From positions 1-32,251 of the forward strand of contig UQHH01000025.1 of assembly GCA_900540865.1 (NCBI GenBank): 32,251 bases of DNA, read 5' to 3'. How positions within the stretch are numbered: position 1 is the first letter of the stretch; the number at the start of each line of letters is the position of its first letter. Shown in pieces: positions 23,395-30,886 of the stretch. The notes under the pieces were generated by a model. It was given only the letters and a program-made list of their open reading frames with translations, was not told where the DNA came from and made no database searches. The DNA is from an uncultured Oscillospiraceae bacterium. GTDB lineage: Bacteria; Bacillota; Clostridia; Oscillospirales; Acutalibacteraceae. Both the position numbers and the translations under genes were made by a program.

Positions 23395-23811
23395 ATGAAA
23401 TCGTACAGAAAAGAGCTGTTTTTTCATATTCCGTCGCGCCGCGGGCTTGTGAACATCACCCGCGACGTGCAAAATGCCATAGAAGAAAGCGGAGTAAAGG
23501 AGGGACTGGTGCTTGTAAACGCTATGAACATTACGGCGAGCGTGTTTATCAACGACGATGAAAGCGGCCTGCACCAGGATTACGAAGCGTGGCTTGAGAA
23601 GCTCGCGCCGGAAAAGCCATACAGCCAGTACCGTCACAACGGCTTTGAGGACAATGCCGACGCACATTTGAAGCGCACCGTCATGGGGCGCGAGGTTGTC
23701 TGTGCCATTACAAATGGAAAGCTCGACTTCGGCACCTGGGAGCAGATTTTTTATTTTGAGTTCGACGGGATGCGGAAAAAACACGCGCTGATTAAAATCA
23801 TCGGAGAATAA
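23395..23811 (+). CDS. YjbQ/UPF0047 family protein
   Basis: A 138-residue protein of the YjbQ (UPF0047) family. Landmarks: RGLVNITRDVQNAI, GLVLVNAMNITASVFINDDE, LHQDYEAWLEKLAP, NADAHLKRTVMGREV with the conserved histidine, and GTWEQIFYFEFDG near the C-terminus. The family has been annotated as a secondary thiamine-phosphate synthase because overexpression of E. coli YjbQ can rescue a thiE mutant; the true role is unclear. AAAAGGAG lies about 11 nt before the ATG. It is the last gene of the operon, closed by a terminator. Confidence 0.92.
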   Translation: MKSYRKELFFHIPSRRGLVNITRDVQNAIEESGVKEGLVLVNAMNITASVFINDDESGLHQDYEAWLEKLAPEKPYSQYRHNGFEDNADAHLKRTVMGREVVCAITNGKLDFGTWEQIFYFEFDGMRKKHALIKIIGE

Positions 23812-23826
23812 TGCGGCAAAGAAGAA

Positions 23827-23860
23827 AAGGCCGGACGGGATTTCCCGCCCGGCCTTGTTT
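23827..23860. terminator. Bidirectional terminator between yjbQ and the convergent gene
   Basis: AAGGCCGG-A-CGGG pairs with CCCG-C-CCGGCCTT around a 4-nt loop (one mismatch), with T-rich sequence on both sides. Its right edge touches the stop of the minus-strand gene. Confidence 0.85.
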
Positions 23861-24566
23861 AGTACCAATTCAGATATTTTACATAAATCTTTTTACCGGT
23901 CCCATCCTCTATGTCATAGGCAGCCAGATAGACGGCTTCAAATATTGCGCAGAGATACGGGGCGATTTCCCGCTCCAAATCCTCGTTTTTCAAAGCGGAT
24001 ACATTGATGGTCCCGCGTTTTTTAAAATAGCGGTGCTCAAGCAGGCAATTTAGCGTTTTTTTCCATTTTTCGGGTACAGCGGCGCCGCTTAAAGGCGGGG
24101 TGACAAGAAAGCATCTGGTCTCCCTAATATCTTCCGTGGCAGGTTCCGTATAGAGCGCACGGTAGAAAGCGTCCTTTGATAGAACCTCTTCAAACACGCG
24201 CGTTCCCATTGCGGAAAGCCCTTCCGCCTGTACCGCGTATGCTCCATAGGGAGTGCCGGACATAAAAAAGCATTTTTGGAACAGCGCCAGGCCGTCTTCC
24301 ATATCCTCTGACTGTGAAAACGCTTCCGCCAGGGGAAAAACCGACGCCATGCAAAGACCGTAGCGCTTTTGATAAAAATAAAGATGTGCGATTTCGTGCT
24401 GCAAAAGCACATTTTTTAAAACGAGCGCCTTATACCATGCGGCCGGATGCCGCGCCTTTGGGAAATAAGGCGCGTTTTCCCGGAAAAACGGCAGGGATAG
24501 CGGCTGGATAGGCGGCTCGTCCCAAGTTTGTACCTTTCTATCTTCAAATGGAATTTCTTGAAGCAT
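23859..24566 (-). CDS. Unknown protein with an HEIAH (HExxH) motif
   Basis: I do not recognise this 235-residue protein. A helix near residues 43-68 carries LQHEIAHLYFYQKRYG, where His57-Glu58-...-His61 has the HExxH form of zinc metallopeptidases; the third ligand is not obvious. The motif is preceded by AWYKALVLKNVL, hydrophobic as expected for such a helix. No signal peptide or membrane segment is seen. The rest is predicted mostly helical, with KKRGTINVSALKNEDLE near the end. AGAAGGG lies about 8 nt before the ATG. The gene lies 14 nt downstream of the secreted-protein gene on the same strand, so they are probably co-transcribed. HExxH also occurs by chance, so enzymatic function is tentative. 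Confidence 0.72.
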   Translation of the reverse strand: MLQEIPFEDRKVQTWDEPPIQPLSLPFFRENAPYFPKARHPAAWYKALVLKNVLLQHEIAHLYFYQKRYGLCMASVFPLAEAFSQSEDMEDGLALFQKCFFMSGTPYGAYAVQAEGLSAMGTRVFEEVLSKDAFYRALYTEPATEDIRETRCFLVTPPLSGAAVPEKWKKTLNCLLEHRYFKKRGTINVSALKNEDLEREIAPYLCAIFEAVYLAAYDIEDGTGKKIYVKYLNWY

Positions 24567-24580
24567 AAAAACAACCCTTC

Positions 24581-25144
24581 TTATCTATTGACTATGGAAC
24601 TTCCATTACCAAAATAATAATCTTTATTTATTGTGCGGAGATTTAAATTTGTGTAGCCGACGCGGAAGGTTGTAGTAGTAATAGGCAATCCAAATGTATC
24701 AGTAGAACCCTGCGCCAGATATGTAGTCCCATTTAAATATGGACATTTAATAGAAGTTGAATAATAAGTTACAGGAGATAAAACATTTGTATTTTGACAG
24801 TATATTCCACCTGTCACGTTTTTCAGCCCTGTTGCAGCAGGGGGATATACATTTGCTGTCCAATACAAATAAGCCTTTTGTGACTCCATTCTGGTAAGAC
24901 CAACATGAAAAGTAGCAGCCACCTGTGAAGAAGAGGAAATGGAGTGTGTTTTTCTACTGTTAGGGATTTCCTTCTTAACACGAACTTCACCATTGACGTA
25001 AAAATATGCCACTACTTCCTCGCCAAAGGCTAATTCATCAATTGAAATTCCAATTGATTGTTGCTGTTCTTTTGCAGAAGCAGAGATAAAACAACAACTA
25101 AATAATAAAATAATGGTTAATAAAACAGATGAGTTCTTTTTCAT
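24581..25144 (-). CDS. Secreted protein of unknown function, AT-rich gene
   Basis: A 187-residue protein with a clear signal peptide (MKKNSSVLLTIILLF, then SCCFISASA before KEQQQ; cleavage near residue 24). The mature part is Ser/Thr/Asn/Tyr-rich and predicted beta-rich (VVAYFYVNGEVRVKKEI, SSSSQVAATFHVGLTRMES, AYLYWTANVYPP). I know no family. Codon use is strikingly AT-rich compared with the GC-rich neighbours, and the upstream 110 nt are almost all A/T, which suggests recent transfer. AAGGAG lies 8 nt before the ATG, and a TATAAT (minus strand, 25175-25180) about 30 nt further up is the likely -10. Its 14-nt distance to the HEIAH gene suggests one transcript. Confidence 0.78.
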   Translation of the reverse strand: MKKNSSVLLTIILLFSCCFISASAKEQQQSIGISIDELAFGEEVVAYFYVNGEVRVKKEIPNSRKTHSISSSSQVAATFHVGLTRMESQKAYLYWTANVYPPAATGLKNVTGGIYCQNTNVLSPVTYYSTSIKCPYLNGTTYLAQGSTDTFGLPITTTTFRVGYTNLNLRTINKDYYFGNGSSIVNR

Positions 25145-25285
25145 ATTACATACTCCTTAATTTTGTTATATATAATTATACTCCATAATTTTATAAAATT
25201 AAATAATAAATATTAATAAAAGTTTAGTAAAAAATAAAACGAATTAAACAAATAATTTTTAATTTGTCTGCTTTTCCGTATTGTC

Positions 25286-25315
25286 TTGACGCGCGCGCAT
25301 ATATATTGATAGAAT
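25286..25315 (+). promoter_or_regulatory. Promoter of the sodium:alanine symporter gene
   Basis: -35 TTGACG (25286-25291), 18-nt spacer, -10 TAGAAT (25310-25315). Confidence 0.65.
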
Positions 25316-25357
25316 GAACGTGTTTTGCACAAAAGTTGAAAGCGGTGACGCAGAAAA

Positions 25358-27220
25358 ATGATGGAGCAGATAATAGAAGCGGTAACGCAGGGAAATGAAT
25401 TCCTAAACGGAATCGTATGGGGCGTGCCGATGATTGCGCTGATTCTCGGTACAGGCATTTACATGAGCTTCCGCACGAAATTTTTTCAGATTAGGAAAGC
25501 AAAATATACCACGAGGGAAACGTTCCTTGCGATTTTCCGTAAGCGTTCCGTTACGAAAACAAAGGATAAAAAGGCGGTTTCACAGTTCCAGGCCATGTCC
25601 ACGGCGCTTGCCGCGAGCATCGGCACCGGTAACATCGCGGGTGTGGCGACGGCAATCGCAATCGGCGGGCCGGGTGCGGTGTTCTGGATGTGGATTTCGG
25701 CCTTCTTTGGGATGATGACGAGCTTTTCGGAAAACGTGCTCGGCATCTTTTACCGCAAAAAGAACAAAAAGGGCGAATGGTCAGGCGGCGCGATGTATTA
25801 CCTGGAAAACGGGCTGAAGGATAAAAAGGGCCTGCGCCACTTTGCGAAGCCGCTTGCCGTTTTGTTTGCGCTGTTCTGTGTGTTTGCGTCGTTCGGCATT
25901 GGCAATATGACGCAGGTCAATTCCATCGCGTCCTGTATGAAAACCGCTTTTGAGCCGATGATGGGCTTTGAAATACCAAACCTCGTCACCGGAATCGTAC
26001 TTGCAGCAATCGCTGGGCTTGTCATCATCGGCGGCATTAAGCGCATTGGAAAGGTGACGGAAAAGCTCGTCCCGTTTATGGCGTGCGCGTATATGCTCGG
26101 TACGCTCGTCATTTTCTTTTCAAACTTTGAACAGATTCCCTATGTATTCGGCAGCATTTTCCACAGCGCGTTCAGCTTTGAATCCATCGGCGGCGGCGTG
26201 GGCGGAGCCATCGTCAAGCAGGCGGTCGACATGGGCTTCAAGCGCGGCGTGTTCTCAAACGAGGCGGGGCTCGGCTCGTCGGTCATGGTCAACAGCTCCT
26301 CCGACGTCAAGGAGCCGGTCGTGCAGGGGATGTGGGGCATTTTTGAGGTGTTTTTCGACACCATCGTCGTCTGCACCCTGACGGCTTTCGTCCTGCTTTC
26401 GAGCACGACGGGCAGCGCCGTGCCGATTGAGGACGCGCTGCAGAATATCAGCACGCAGACACAGTTCATACAGATTGCAAACGGAGCGGATTACGAAGGG
26501 GAAATCCCGCTGATTGACGAGAAGGACAACGGTGTCGTTATCCAGACAAAGGAGGAAAGCGGCGGAAAAAGCATTTTGGCGAAAACAATTTGGGGACAGG
26601 AATTCCCCGTACATACGCTGCCCGCTGAAAAGAAAACAGAAAACGACTATATCTTTACAAACGTGATGACGGTTAAGGGTATACAGAGCACAGACCGCCG
26701 CGGTGACCCGGTCGTTGACGAAAACGGCAGCCCGGTCATCGGCTCGGTCAAGATAGAAAAGGTAGAGGGCGTGCCGCTGGTTACGTACGCGTTTTCGGAG
26801 CGCTTCGGTGATGCGGCGGGAATCATCCTTGCGATTGCGGTCCTGCTGTTTGCCTTTTCGACTGTAATCGGCTGGTCTTTTTATGGAACGAAGGCGATGG
26901 AATACCTGTTTGGGACAAAGTCGACTGTTCTTTATAAAATTTTATTCGTCTTGTTTATCGTCGTTGGCGCTACGATGAGCCTCGACCTCGCGTGGGGAAT
27001 TGCGGACACCTTAAATGGCCTGATGGCGCTGCCGAACCTCATCGGCGTGTTAGCGCTTTCCGGTACTGTTCTTAAGATTACGCATAATTACATTAAGCGC
27101 AAGGCCTGCGACAGCCCGCGCATCGTTGAGCCGATGCTCTCGGCCTACCCGGACATCCAGCACGAGCAATATAAAAAGCTGATTGAGGAGGACGACGTAA
27201 CGGCAAAAAAAGAAAAATAA
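25358..27220 (+). CDS. Sodium:alanine/glycine symporter (AGCS family) with a large hydrophilic insert
   Basis: A membrane transporter that takes up alanine or glycine with sodium. Family marks include FLNGIVWGVPMIALILGTGI at the N-terminus, STALAASIGTGNIAGVATAI, GGPGAVFWMWISAFFGM, KRGVFSNEAGLGSS and, late, FAFSTVIGWSFYGTKAMEYL. At 620 residues it exceeds the usual 450-540. The extra length is a soluble insert of about 118 residues (about 355-472, from AVPIEDALQNI to VEGVP), rich in charged residues and with a DENGSPV repeat-like loop, placed between two late membrane helices. The ATG at 25358 is followed by a second ATG; the RBS is weak for both. A terminator follows directly. Confidence 0.92.
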   Translation: MMEQIIEAVTQGNEFLNGIVWGVPMIALILGTGIYMSFRTKFFQIRKAKYTTRETFLAIFRKRSVTKTKDKKAVSQFQAMSTALAASIGTGNIAGVATAIAIGGPGAVFWMWISAFFGMMTSFSENVLGIFYRKKNKKGEWSGGAMYYLENGLKDKKGLRHFAKPLAVLFALFCVFASFGIGNMTQVNSIASCMKTAFEPMMGFEIPNLVTGIVLAAIAGLVIIGGIKRIGKVTEKLVPFMACAYMLGTLVIFFSNFEQIPYVFGSIFHSAFSFESIGGGVGGAIVKQAVDMGFKRGVFSNEAGLGSSVMVNSSSDVKEPVVQGMWGIFEVFFDTIVVCTLTAFVLLSSTTGSAVPIEDALQNISTQTQFIQIANGADYEGEIPLIDEKDNGVVIQTKEESGGKSILAKTIWGQEFPVHTLPAEKKTENDYIFTNVMTVKGIQSTDRRGDPVVDENGSPVIGSVKIEKVEGVPLVTYAFSERFGDAAGIILAIAVLLFAFSTVIGWSFYGTKAMEYLFGTKSTVLYKILFVLFIVVGATMSLDLAWGIADTLNGLMALPNLIGVLALSGTVLKITHNYIKRKACDSPRIVEPMLSAYPDIQHEQYKKLIEEDDVTAKKEK

Positions 27221-27227
27221 CAAAACA

Positions 27228-27265
27228 GCCGCCGGGATTTGCTTTCCGGCGGCATATGTTTTTTT
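27228..27265 (+). terminator. Terminator after the symporter gene
   Basis: GCCGCCGG/CCGGCGGC, a perfect 8-bp stem with a 10-nt loop, followed by seven T (27259-27265). Confidence 0.92.
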
Positions 27266-27545
27266 AGGATGAAAACAAAAATTTATTATGTGATATAGTA
27301 AAAAATCCATGTGAAAAAAGCAGCAGCCTACTTTGAATACGGTGGTTTATGTATATTTCCCTGAAAATTAGATGGTTGTATTATTCTTTTTAAAAGATTT
27401 AATGCAATATAACATAATAATATGTTTATAATGGACAATTTGCGAAATTAAAATAGCAATATTGTTCCTCTCATTCCAGTTATTTCCTTTATACTGAAAT
27501 AGCTAAGTATAAAGCGTCGGTATTTAAAAAAGGAGGTGCTGTTTT
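27266..27545. other. AT-rich intergenic stretch before the first XRE gene
   Basis: About 280 nt, strongly AT-rich, with no supported ORF. It must hold the promoter of the XRE gene; a TATACT at about 27491 is a possible -10, but no good -35 is 17 nt upstream. Confidence 0.5.
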
Positions 27546-27914
27546 ATGCCGCGAATTGACGATGAGACTTCTTATATTTTAAGCCGGATTACCAGGCTTC
27601 GCACAAAGCAGGGAGTAAAGGCGGGAAAATATTTGTCTGAAAAGCAGCTGAGCAGGGACATAGGCAAGTCAGATTCCTATCTTTCCACGCTCAACAGCAA
27701 TAAAACGCTTCCCTCCATGAAAACGATTATACGGCTCTGTGAATATTTTGATATTTCCCTGTTCGATTTCTTTCTGGAGGAAGAGGACGACCCGGTATTC
27801 GCCCGTACCTTGTACAGAGAGCTTCGGCAGTGCAGCGAAGATGACCGCGAACTGATAACCAAGCTGATTCACAGCCTGGCGGGCAAAGGAGCGAATAAGG
27901 AATCGGAATCATAG
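27546..27914 (+). CDS. XRE-family helix-turn-helix regulator
   Basis: A 122-residue DNA-binding protein. The XRE domain covers about residues 10-75: ILSRITRLRTKQGVKAGKYL, then KQLSRDIGKSDSYLSTLNSN as the recognition region and LPSMKTIIRLCEYFDISLFD. The C-terminal part is acidic then helical (EEEDDPVFARTLYREL, ELITKLIHSLAG). AAAGGAGG lies 9 nt before the ATG. Its promoter lies in AT-rich DNA. A similar small XRE gene lies 480 nt downstream with a cysteine-rich mini-gene between them on the other strand. Targets unknown. Confidence 0.87.
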   Translation: MPRIDDETSYILSRITRLRTKQGVKAGKYLSEKQLSRDIGKSDSYLSTLNSNKTLPSMKTIIRLCEYFDISLFDFFLEEEDDPVFARTLYRELRQCSEDDRELITKLIHSLAGKGANKESES

Positions 27915-27952
27915 TTTTTGCTAACTGGAAGCCAGAGAAAATTCTATATGAT

Positions 27953-28002
27953 AAAACGCGCGTCCTTTTTCATCTGGTCAGATGAAGAAGAACGCGTGTT
28001 TT
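27953..28002. terminator. Long bidirectional terminator hairpin
   Basis: AAAACGCGCGT pairs with ACGCGTGTTTT (one G-T), and TTCATCT with AGATGAA inside, giving a long rod with an internal mismatch. It lies between the convergent XRE gene and the cysteine-rich mini-gene and is T-rich at both ends. Confidence 0.8.
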
Positions 28003-28013
28003 CATTTTGGTAT

Positions 28014-28181
28014 TCAGCGGGAACTATCCCGGCCGTTTTGAGCTTCACTGGCAATCCATTTCCAGTTTTCACAGCAGTGCCCCTGCAGTCCTACCCATTT
28101 CTCAAAGAGCCTGCACCAGACGTCGCATTTGTCCGCATAATATTCTCCATACCTGCAATTTGTGCAGGATTTGTTTTCCAT
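28014..28181 (-). CDS. Small cysteine-rich protein, 55 residues
   Basis: A short minus-strand gene below usual ORF cut-offs. The protein begins MENKSCTNCRYGEYYADKC, continues DVWCRLFEKWVGLQGHCCEN and ends WKWIASEAQNGRDSSR. Six cysteines in C-x2-C, C-x3-C and CC arrangements, with many aromatic residues, suggest a small metal-binding or zinc-ribbon-like fold. GAGGGAG lies 8 nt before the ATG, and a long terminator follows the stop, so it looks a genuine gene. It resembles small cysteine-rich proteins seen in Firmicute accessory and prophage regions, but I cannot name a family. It lies between two XRE regulator genes. Confidence 0.72.
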   Translation of the reverse strand: MENKSCTNCRYGEYYADKCDVWCRLFEKWVGLQGHCCENWKWIASEAQNGRDSSR

Positions 28182-28268
28182 ACCAACCACTCCCTCAATA
28201 GTTTGGCAAGACCGTTTATTGGAACTAAAATCTTCTAAAAAAATTTTCCCGCGGTTACATTATTAGTA

Positions 28269-28285
28269 TGTGATATTTTATCACA
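28269..28285. promoter_or_regulatory. 17-bp perfect palindrome, possible operator
   Basis: TGTGATATTTTATCACA: two 7-bp arms around TTT. It lies in the shared upstream region of the cysteine-rich mini-gene (minus) and the second XRE gene (plus). The motif CTATAG also occurs three times at 28310, 28333 and 28376. Either set could be the site of one of the XRE proteins. Confidence 0.55.
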
Positions 28286-28392
28286 CATTTTTTTCGTCTA
28301 ATTATACATCTATAGAATTAAAATGTCAATAACTATAGTTGATTTTATTTAACCGTTGATATTGATAGAATACTTCTATAGGAGTGGTTGCC

Positions 28393-28728
28393 ATGTTAAA
28401 TGAACTGAATGCGCAAATCGGCTGCCGCGTGCGCAGGCTGAGGAGCGAGCAGAAGCTTTCCAGAGAAGGACTGTCTGAGAAATGCGAGCTTTCTACGCAG
28501 TTTCTTGCCGATATTGAGGCCGGAAGAAAAAGTATGACGACCACAAGCCTTTGGAAGGTTGCGCGGGCGCTTTCTGTCTCGTCCGACTATCTTCTGTTTG
28601 GAAGTGGTGAAGAAAAAAACCTGACAATGTTAATGGAGAAGGTTTCGATGCTTCCAAAGGAAGACCTGCCGCTTGCCGAGCGGCTGATTGACGCAATTCT
28701 TGAAACAAGAAAAAACAAATTAAGGTAA
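28393..28728 (+). CDS. XRE-family helix-turn-helix regulator
   Basis: A 111-residue DNA-binding protein: LNAQIGCRVRRLRSEQKLSR, EGLSEKCELSTQFLADIEAG as the helix-turn-helix, SLWKVARALSVSSDYLLFGS, then a helical C-terminal part (MLPKEDLPLAERLIDAILET). I choose the ATG at 28393, with AGGAG 8 nt upstream; the GTG at 28384 in frame overlaps that RBS. It follows an AT-rich divergent intergenic region with palindromes and ends before a strong terminator. It may control the adjacent cysteine-rich gene; this is inference. Confidence 0.88.
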   Translation: MLNELNAQIGCRVRRLRSEQKLSREGLSEKCELSTQFLADIEAGRKSMTTTSLWKVARALSVSSDYLLFGSGEEKNLTMLMEKVSMLPKEDLPLAERLIDAILETRKNKLR

Positions 28729-28733
28729 TAAAG

Positions 28734-28763
28734 AAAAAGGCCGCCTGCATGGGCGGCCTTTTT
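28734..28763. terminator. Bidirectional terminator after the second XRE gene
   Basis: AAAAAGGCCGCC pairs with GGCGGCCTTTTT around a 6-nt loop; a perfect 12-bp stem. Confidence 0.92.
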
Positions 28764-28891
28764 ATGAATGAAAATAAATATTGGAGCGCTCTTTTTTTCA
28801 GCTTCGCCGTTTACAAAGAAAAAGCTGTGGAGCTTTGTACCAATCGCGGCGAAAATATGCGGATTTTTGTAAAATGTAGGATGTTAGTGCC

Positions 28892-28921
28892 TTGACGCTT
28901 AACGCGGCTATGTACTATAAT
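28892..28921 (+). promoter_or_regulatory. Promoter of ftsE-ftsX-M23
   Basis: -35 TTGACG (28892-28897), 18-nt spacer, perfect -10 TATAAT (28916-28921). Start site predicted near 28928, so a long in-frame reading of ftsE from 28927 is not possible. Confidence 0.82.
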
Positions 28922-28927
28922 AAGAAA

Positions 28928-29124
28928 TGAATCTTTATAAAGCCCTATGCCGGAGTAAGGCAAAGGGCGGGATTCGCCCTAAATGTTGGAAGCACAGACA
29001 CGCCGTCTCTCTTTTGGGAAGAGGGGGGACAGGCACAGACTTTGTTTGGCAGACGGACCGGCGCGTTTTAGGAAGGCGCGTAAACCGCAGGCAGGCGGCT
29101 TGCGGTCCGGCGAAAGGAATTGGT
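28928..29124 (+). other. Structured 5' leader of ftsE
   Basis: About 197 nt of untranslated leader with alternative pairings. AGGGCG (28964-28969) can pair with CGCCCT (28975-28980) or, in part, with AGCCCT (28941-28946). Near the gene, CGGACCG (29054-29060) pairs perfectly with CGGTCCG (29103-29109), while ACCGCA (29084-29089) competes for TGCGGT (29101-29106), just before the ribosome binding site. GCACAGAC occurs twice (28990s and 29030s). I do not recognise a known riboswitch class. Confidence 0.5.
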
Positions 29125-29886
29125 ATGATAAAATTAAAAAATGTGTCCAAGACATACCCCAGCGGCACACACGCGCTCCACAACGTGAACCTCTCAATCG
29201 ACGAGGGGGAGTTTGTGTTTATCGTGGGTGCGTCCGGTGCTGGCAAAAGTACGTTTTTGAAGCTGATTATGCATGAGGAGACGCCGACCGAGGGGGAAAT
29301 CTTCGTCGACGGCGAGTCGATTGCAGACATGAAGCGCAAAAAGGTGCCGTATCTTCGCAGGAAGATGGGTATCGTGTTCCAGGACTTCAGGCTGATTGAC
29401 AAAATGACCGTATTCGATAACGTGGCGTTTGCCATGCGCGTTATCGGCGCGAGCCCGCGCGCCGTTTCCAGGCGCGTACCCTACATATTGGGACTGGTCG
29501 GCCTGCGGGACAAGGCAAAAAGCAAGCCCAGCGAGCTTTCCGGCGGCGAGCAGCAGCGCGTAAGCCTTGCAAGGGCGCTTGTCAACAATCCGAAAATGAT
29601 TATCGCGGACGAGCCTACGGGCAATATCGACCCCGAGATGTCACACGAAATTCTCGAGCTGTTGAGCGAAATCAACAAAATCGGCACGACGGTACTCGTC
29701 GTCACGCATGAGCAGGGCCTCGTCTCCGAATTCGGCAGAAGGGTCATCACCATCGATAAGGGCAGGGTCGTAAGCGACTCAAGGCATCCTGAACTCGGCG
29801 GTGAGGCCGAGGAGGAGGAAGCGCTCGACACGGCAAGGTATGAGGAGCTCATTAAAGAGCTTGAGCCTTACGGCGTGGACGAATGA
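29125..29886 (+). CDS. ftsE: Cell division ATP-binding protein FtsE
   Basis: ATPase of the FtsEX complex, which drives peptidoglycan hydrolases at the septum. The 253 residues show a Walker A GASGAGKST, the Q-loop GIVFQDFRLI, the ABC signature LSGGEQQRVSLARAL and Walker B MIIADEPTGNID, with the H-loop VVTHEQ. The start is the ATG at 29125 (MIKLKNVSKTYP), with AAAGGA 6 nt upstream; the upstream in-frame ATG at 28927 coincides with the transcription start. The C-terminus extends about 25 residues beyond the usual FtsE in an acidic tail (GGEAEEEEALDTARYEELIK). It precedes ftsX by 45 nt in an operon with a septal hydrolase. Confidence 0.95.
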   Translation: MIKLKNVSKTYPSGTHALHNVNLSIDEGEFVFIVGASGAGKSTFLKLIMHEETPTEGEIFVDGESIADMKRKKVPYLRRKMGIVFQDFRLIDKMTVFDNVAFAMRVIGASPRAVSRRVPYILGLVGLRDKAKSKPSELSGGEQQRVSLARALVNNPKMIIADEPTGNIDPEMSHEILELLSEINKIGTTVLVVTHEQGLVSEFGRRVITIDKGRVVSDSRHPELGGEAEEEEALDTARYEELIKELEPYGVDE

Positions 29887-29931
29887 GCGTCGCATTGCTC
29901 AATCAACAGGAACGGGAAAGGAATTTGACAT

Positions 29932-30828
29932 ATGAAGGGTTTTGGGTATTTATTTAAGGAAGGGCTGAAAAACGTCTGGCATAACCGGATGATGTCCTTT
30001 GCTTCAATCGGCGTGCTGATTTCCTGCCTGCTTCTTACGGGAGCCGCCGTGCTGGTTTGTATGAACGTACAGTCGGTCGTCGCTTCGGTCGGGGATTCAA
30101 ACGTGGTGAACGTTTATCTCGACGACAGCGTCAACGAGCTGGAGGCAAAGACAATCGGCAGTGAAATTGAAAGAATCGATAACGTCGAAAAGTGTGAATT
30201 TTATTCAAAAGAGGTCGCTATCTTGGAGTTCCAGGACGCGCTGGGCGAGGTTTTCCCGCAGATGCAGGGCGACCAGAATCCCCTGCCGCACGCGTTCCAT
30301 GTATCGTTTAAGGATTTGTCTATCTATGACCAGACCGCCGGGGAAATCCAGCAAATCGGCGGGGTGGATAAAATCAGCAATCGCAGCGACGTTGCGGAAA
30401 AGCTGACGAGCCTCAACAACCTCGTTGCGACTATGGGGCTATGGGTGGTCATTATCCTAGGCTTAATCTCCCTGTTTATCATTTCAAACACCATCCGCAT
30501 GACGATGTACGCCAGGCGGTTTGAAATCAGTATCATGAAATCGGTCGGCGCGACGAACGCGTTTGTCCGCATCCCGTTTGTAGTAGAGGGTATGCTGATT
30601 GGACTGATTTCCGGTCTGCTGTCCTCCGTGCTGCTGATGTTCCTGTACGACGCCATCATGGCGGCCGCGCAGCACATCGTACCGTTTACATCGATTGATT
30701 ATAACGTGGTGGCAGTCCCCGTTACGGCGGCGTTTGCCATAGCCGGCATGCTCGTCGGCGCGGTCGGCGGATTTATCTCGATTCGCAAGTACCTGAAAAA
30801 GGAAGGAAACGAAATTCTCGGCTGGTAA
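29932..30828 (+). CDS. ftsX: Cell division protein FtsX
   Basis: Membrane partner of FtsE. The 298 residues have the FtsX layout: a cytoplasmic N-terminal helix (GYLFKEGLKNVWHNRMMSFA), a first membrane helix (about 24-44), an extracellular domain of about 120 residues (about 50-165, which binds the hydrolase), and three C-terminal membrane helices with MYARRFEISIMKSVGATNAF between the second and third. Together with FtsE it transmits ATP hydrolysis across the membrane to activate a hydrolase, most likely the M23 protein encoded next. Confidence 0.95.
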   Translation: MKGFGYLFKEGLKNVWHNRMMSFASIGVLISCLLLTGAAVLVCMNVQSVVASVGDSNVVNVYLDDSVNELEAKTIGSEIERIDNVEKCEFYSKEVAILEFQDALGEVFPQMQGDQNPLPHAFHVSFKDLSIYDQTAGEIQQIGGVDKISNRSDVAEKLTSLNNLVATMGLWVVIILGLISLFIISNTIRMTMYARRFEISIMKSVGATNAFVRIPFVVEGMLIGLISGLLSSVLLMFLYDAIMAAAQHIVPFTSIDYNVVAVPVTAAFAIAGMLVGAVGGFISIRKYLKKEGNEILGW

Positions 30829-30886
30829 AGGATATTTTAGGAAGAGGTATTCTTTTACACCAACTGGGAACGTAAAACCCGGAAGG

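Noticed and set aside
27918..28238. 106-residue plus-strand open frame downstream of the first XRE gene
   Set aside because: It lies antisense to the cysteine-rich mini-gene, crosses the terminator hairpin, has no ribosome binding site and no recognisable protein features.
28269..28285. Canonical CRP site (TGTGA...TCACA)
   Set aside because: The gap between the arms is seven, not six, and no CRP-type gene is adjacent; an XRE operator is at least as likely.
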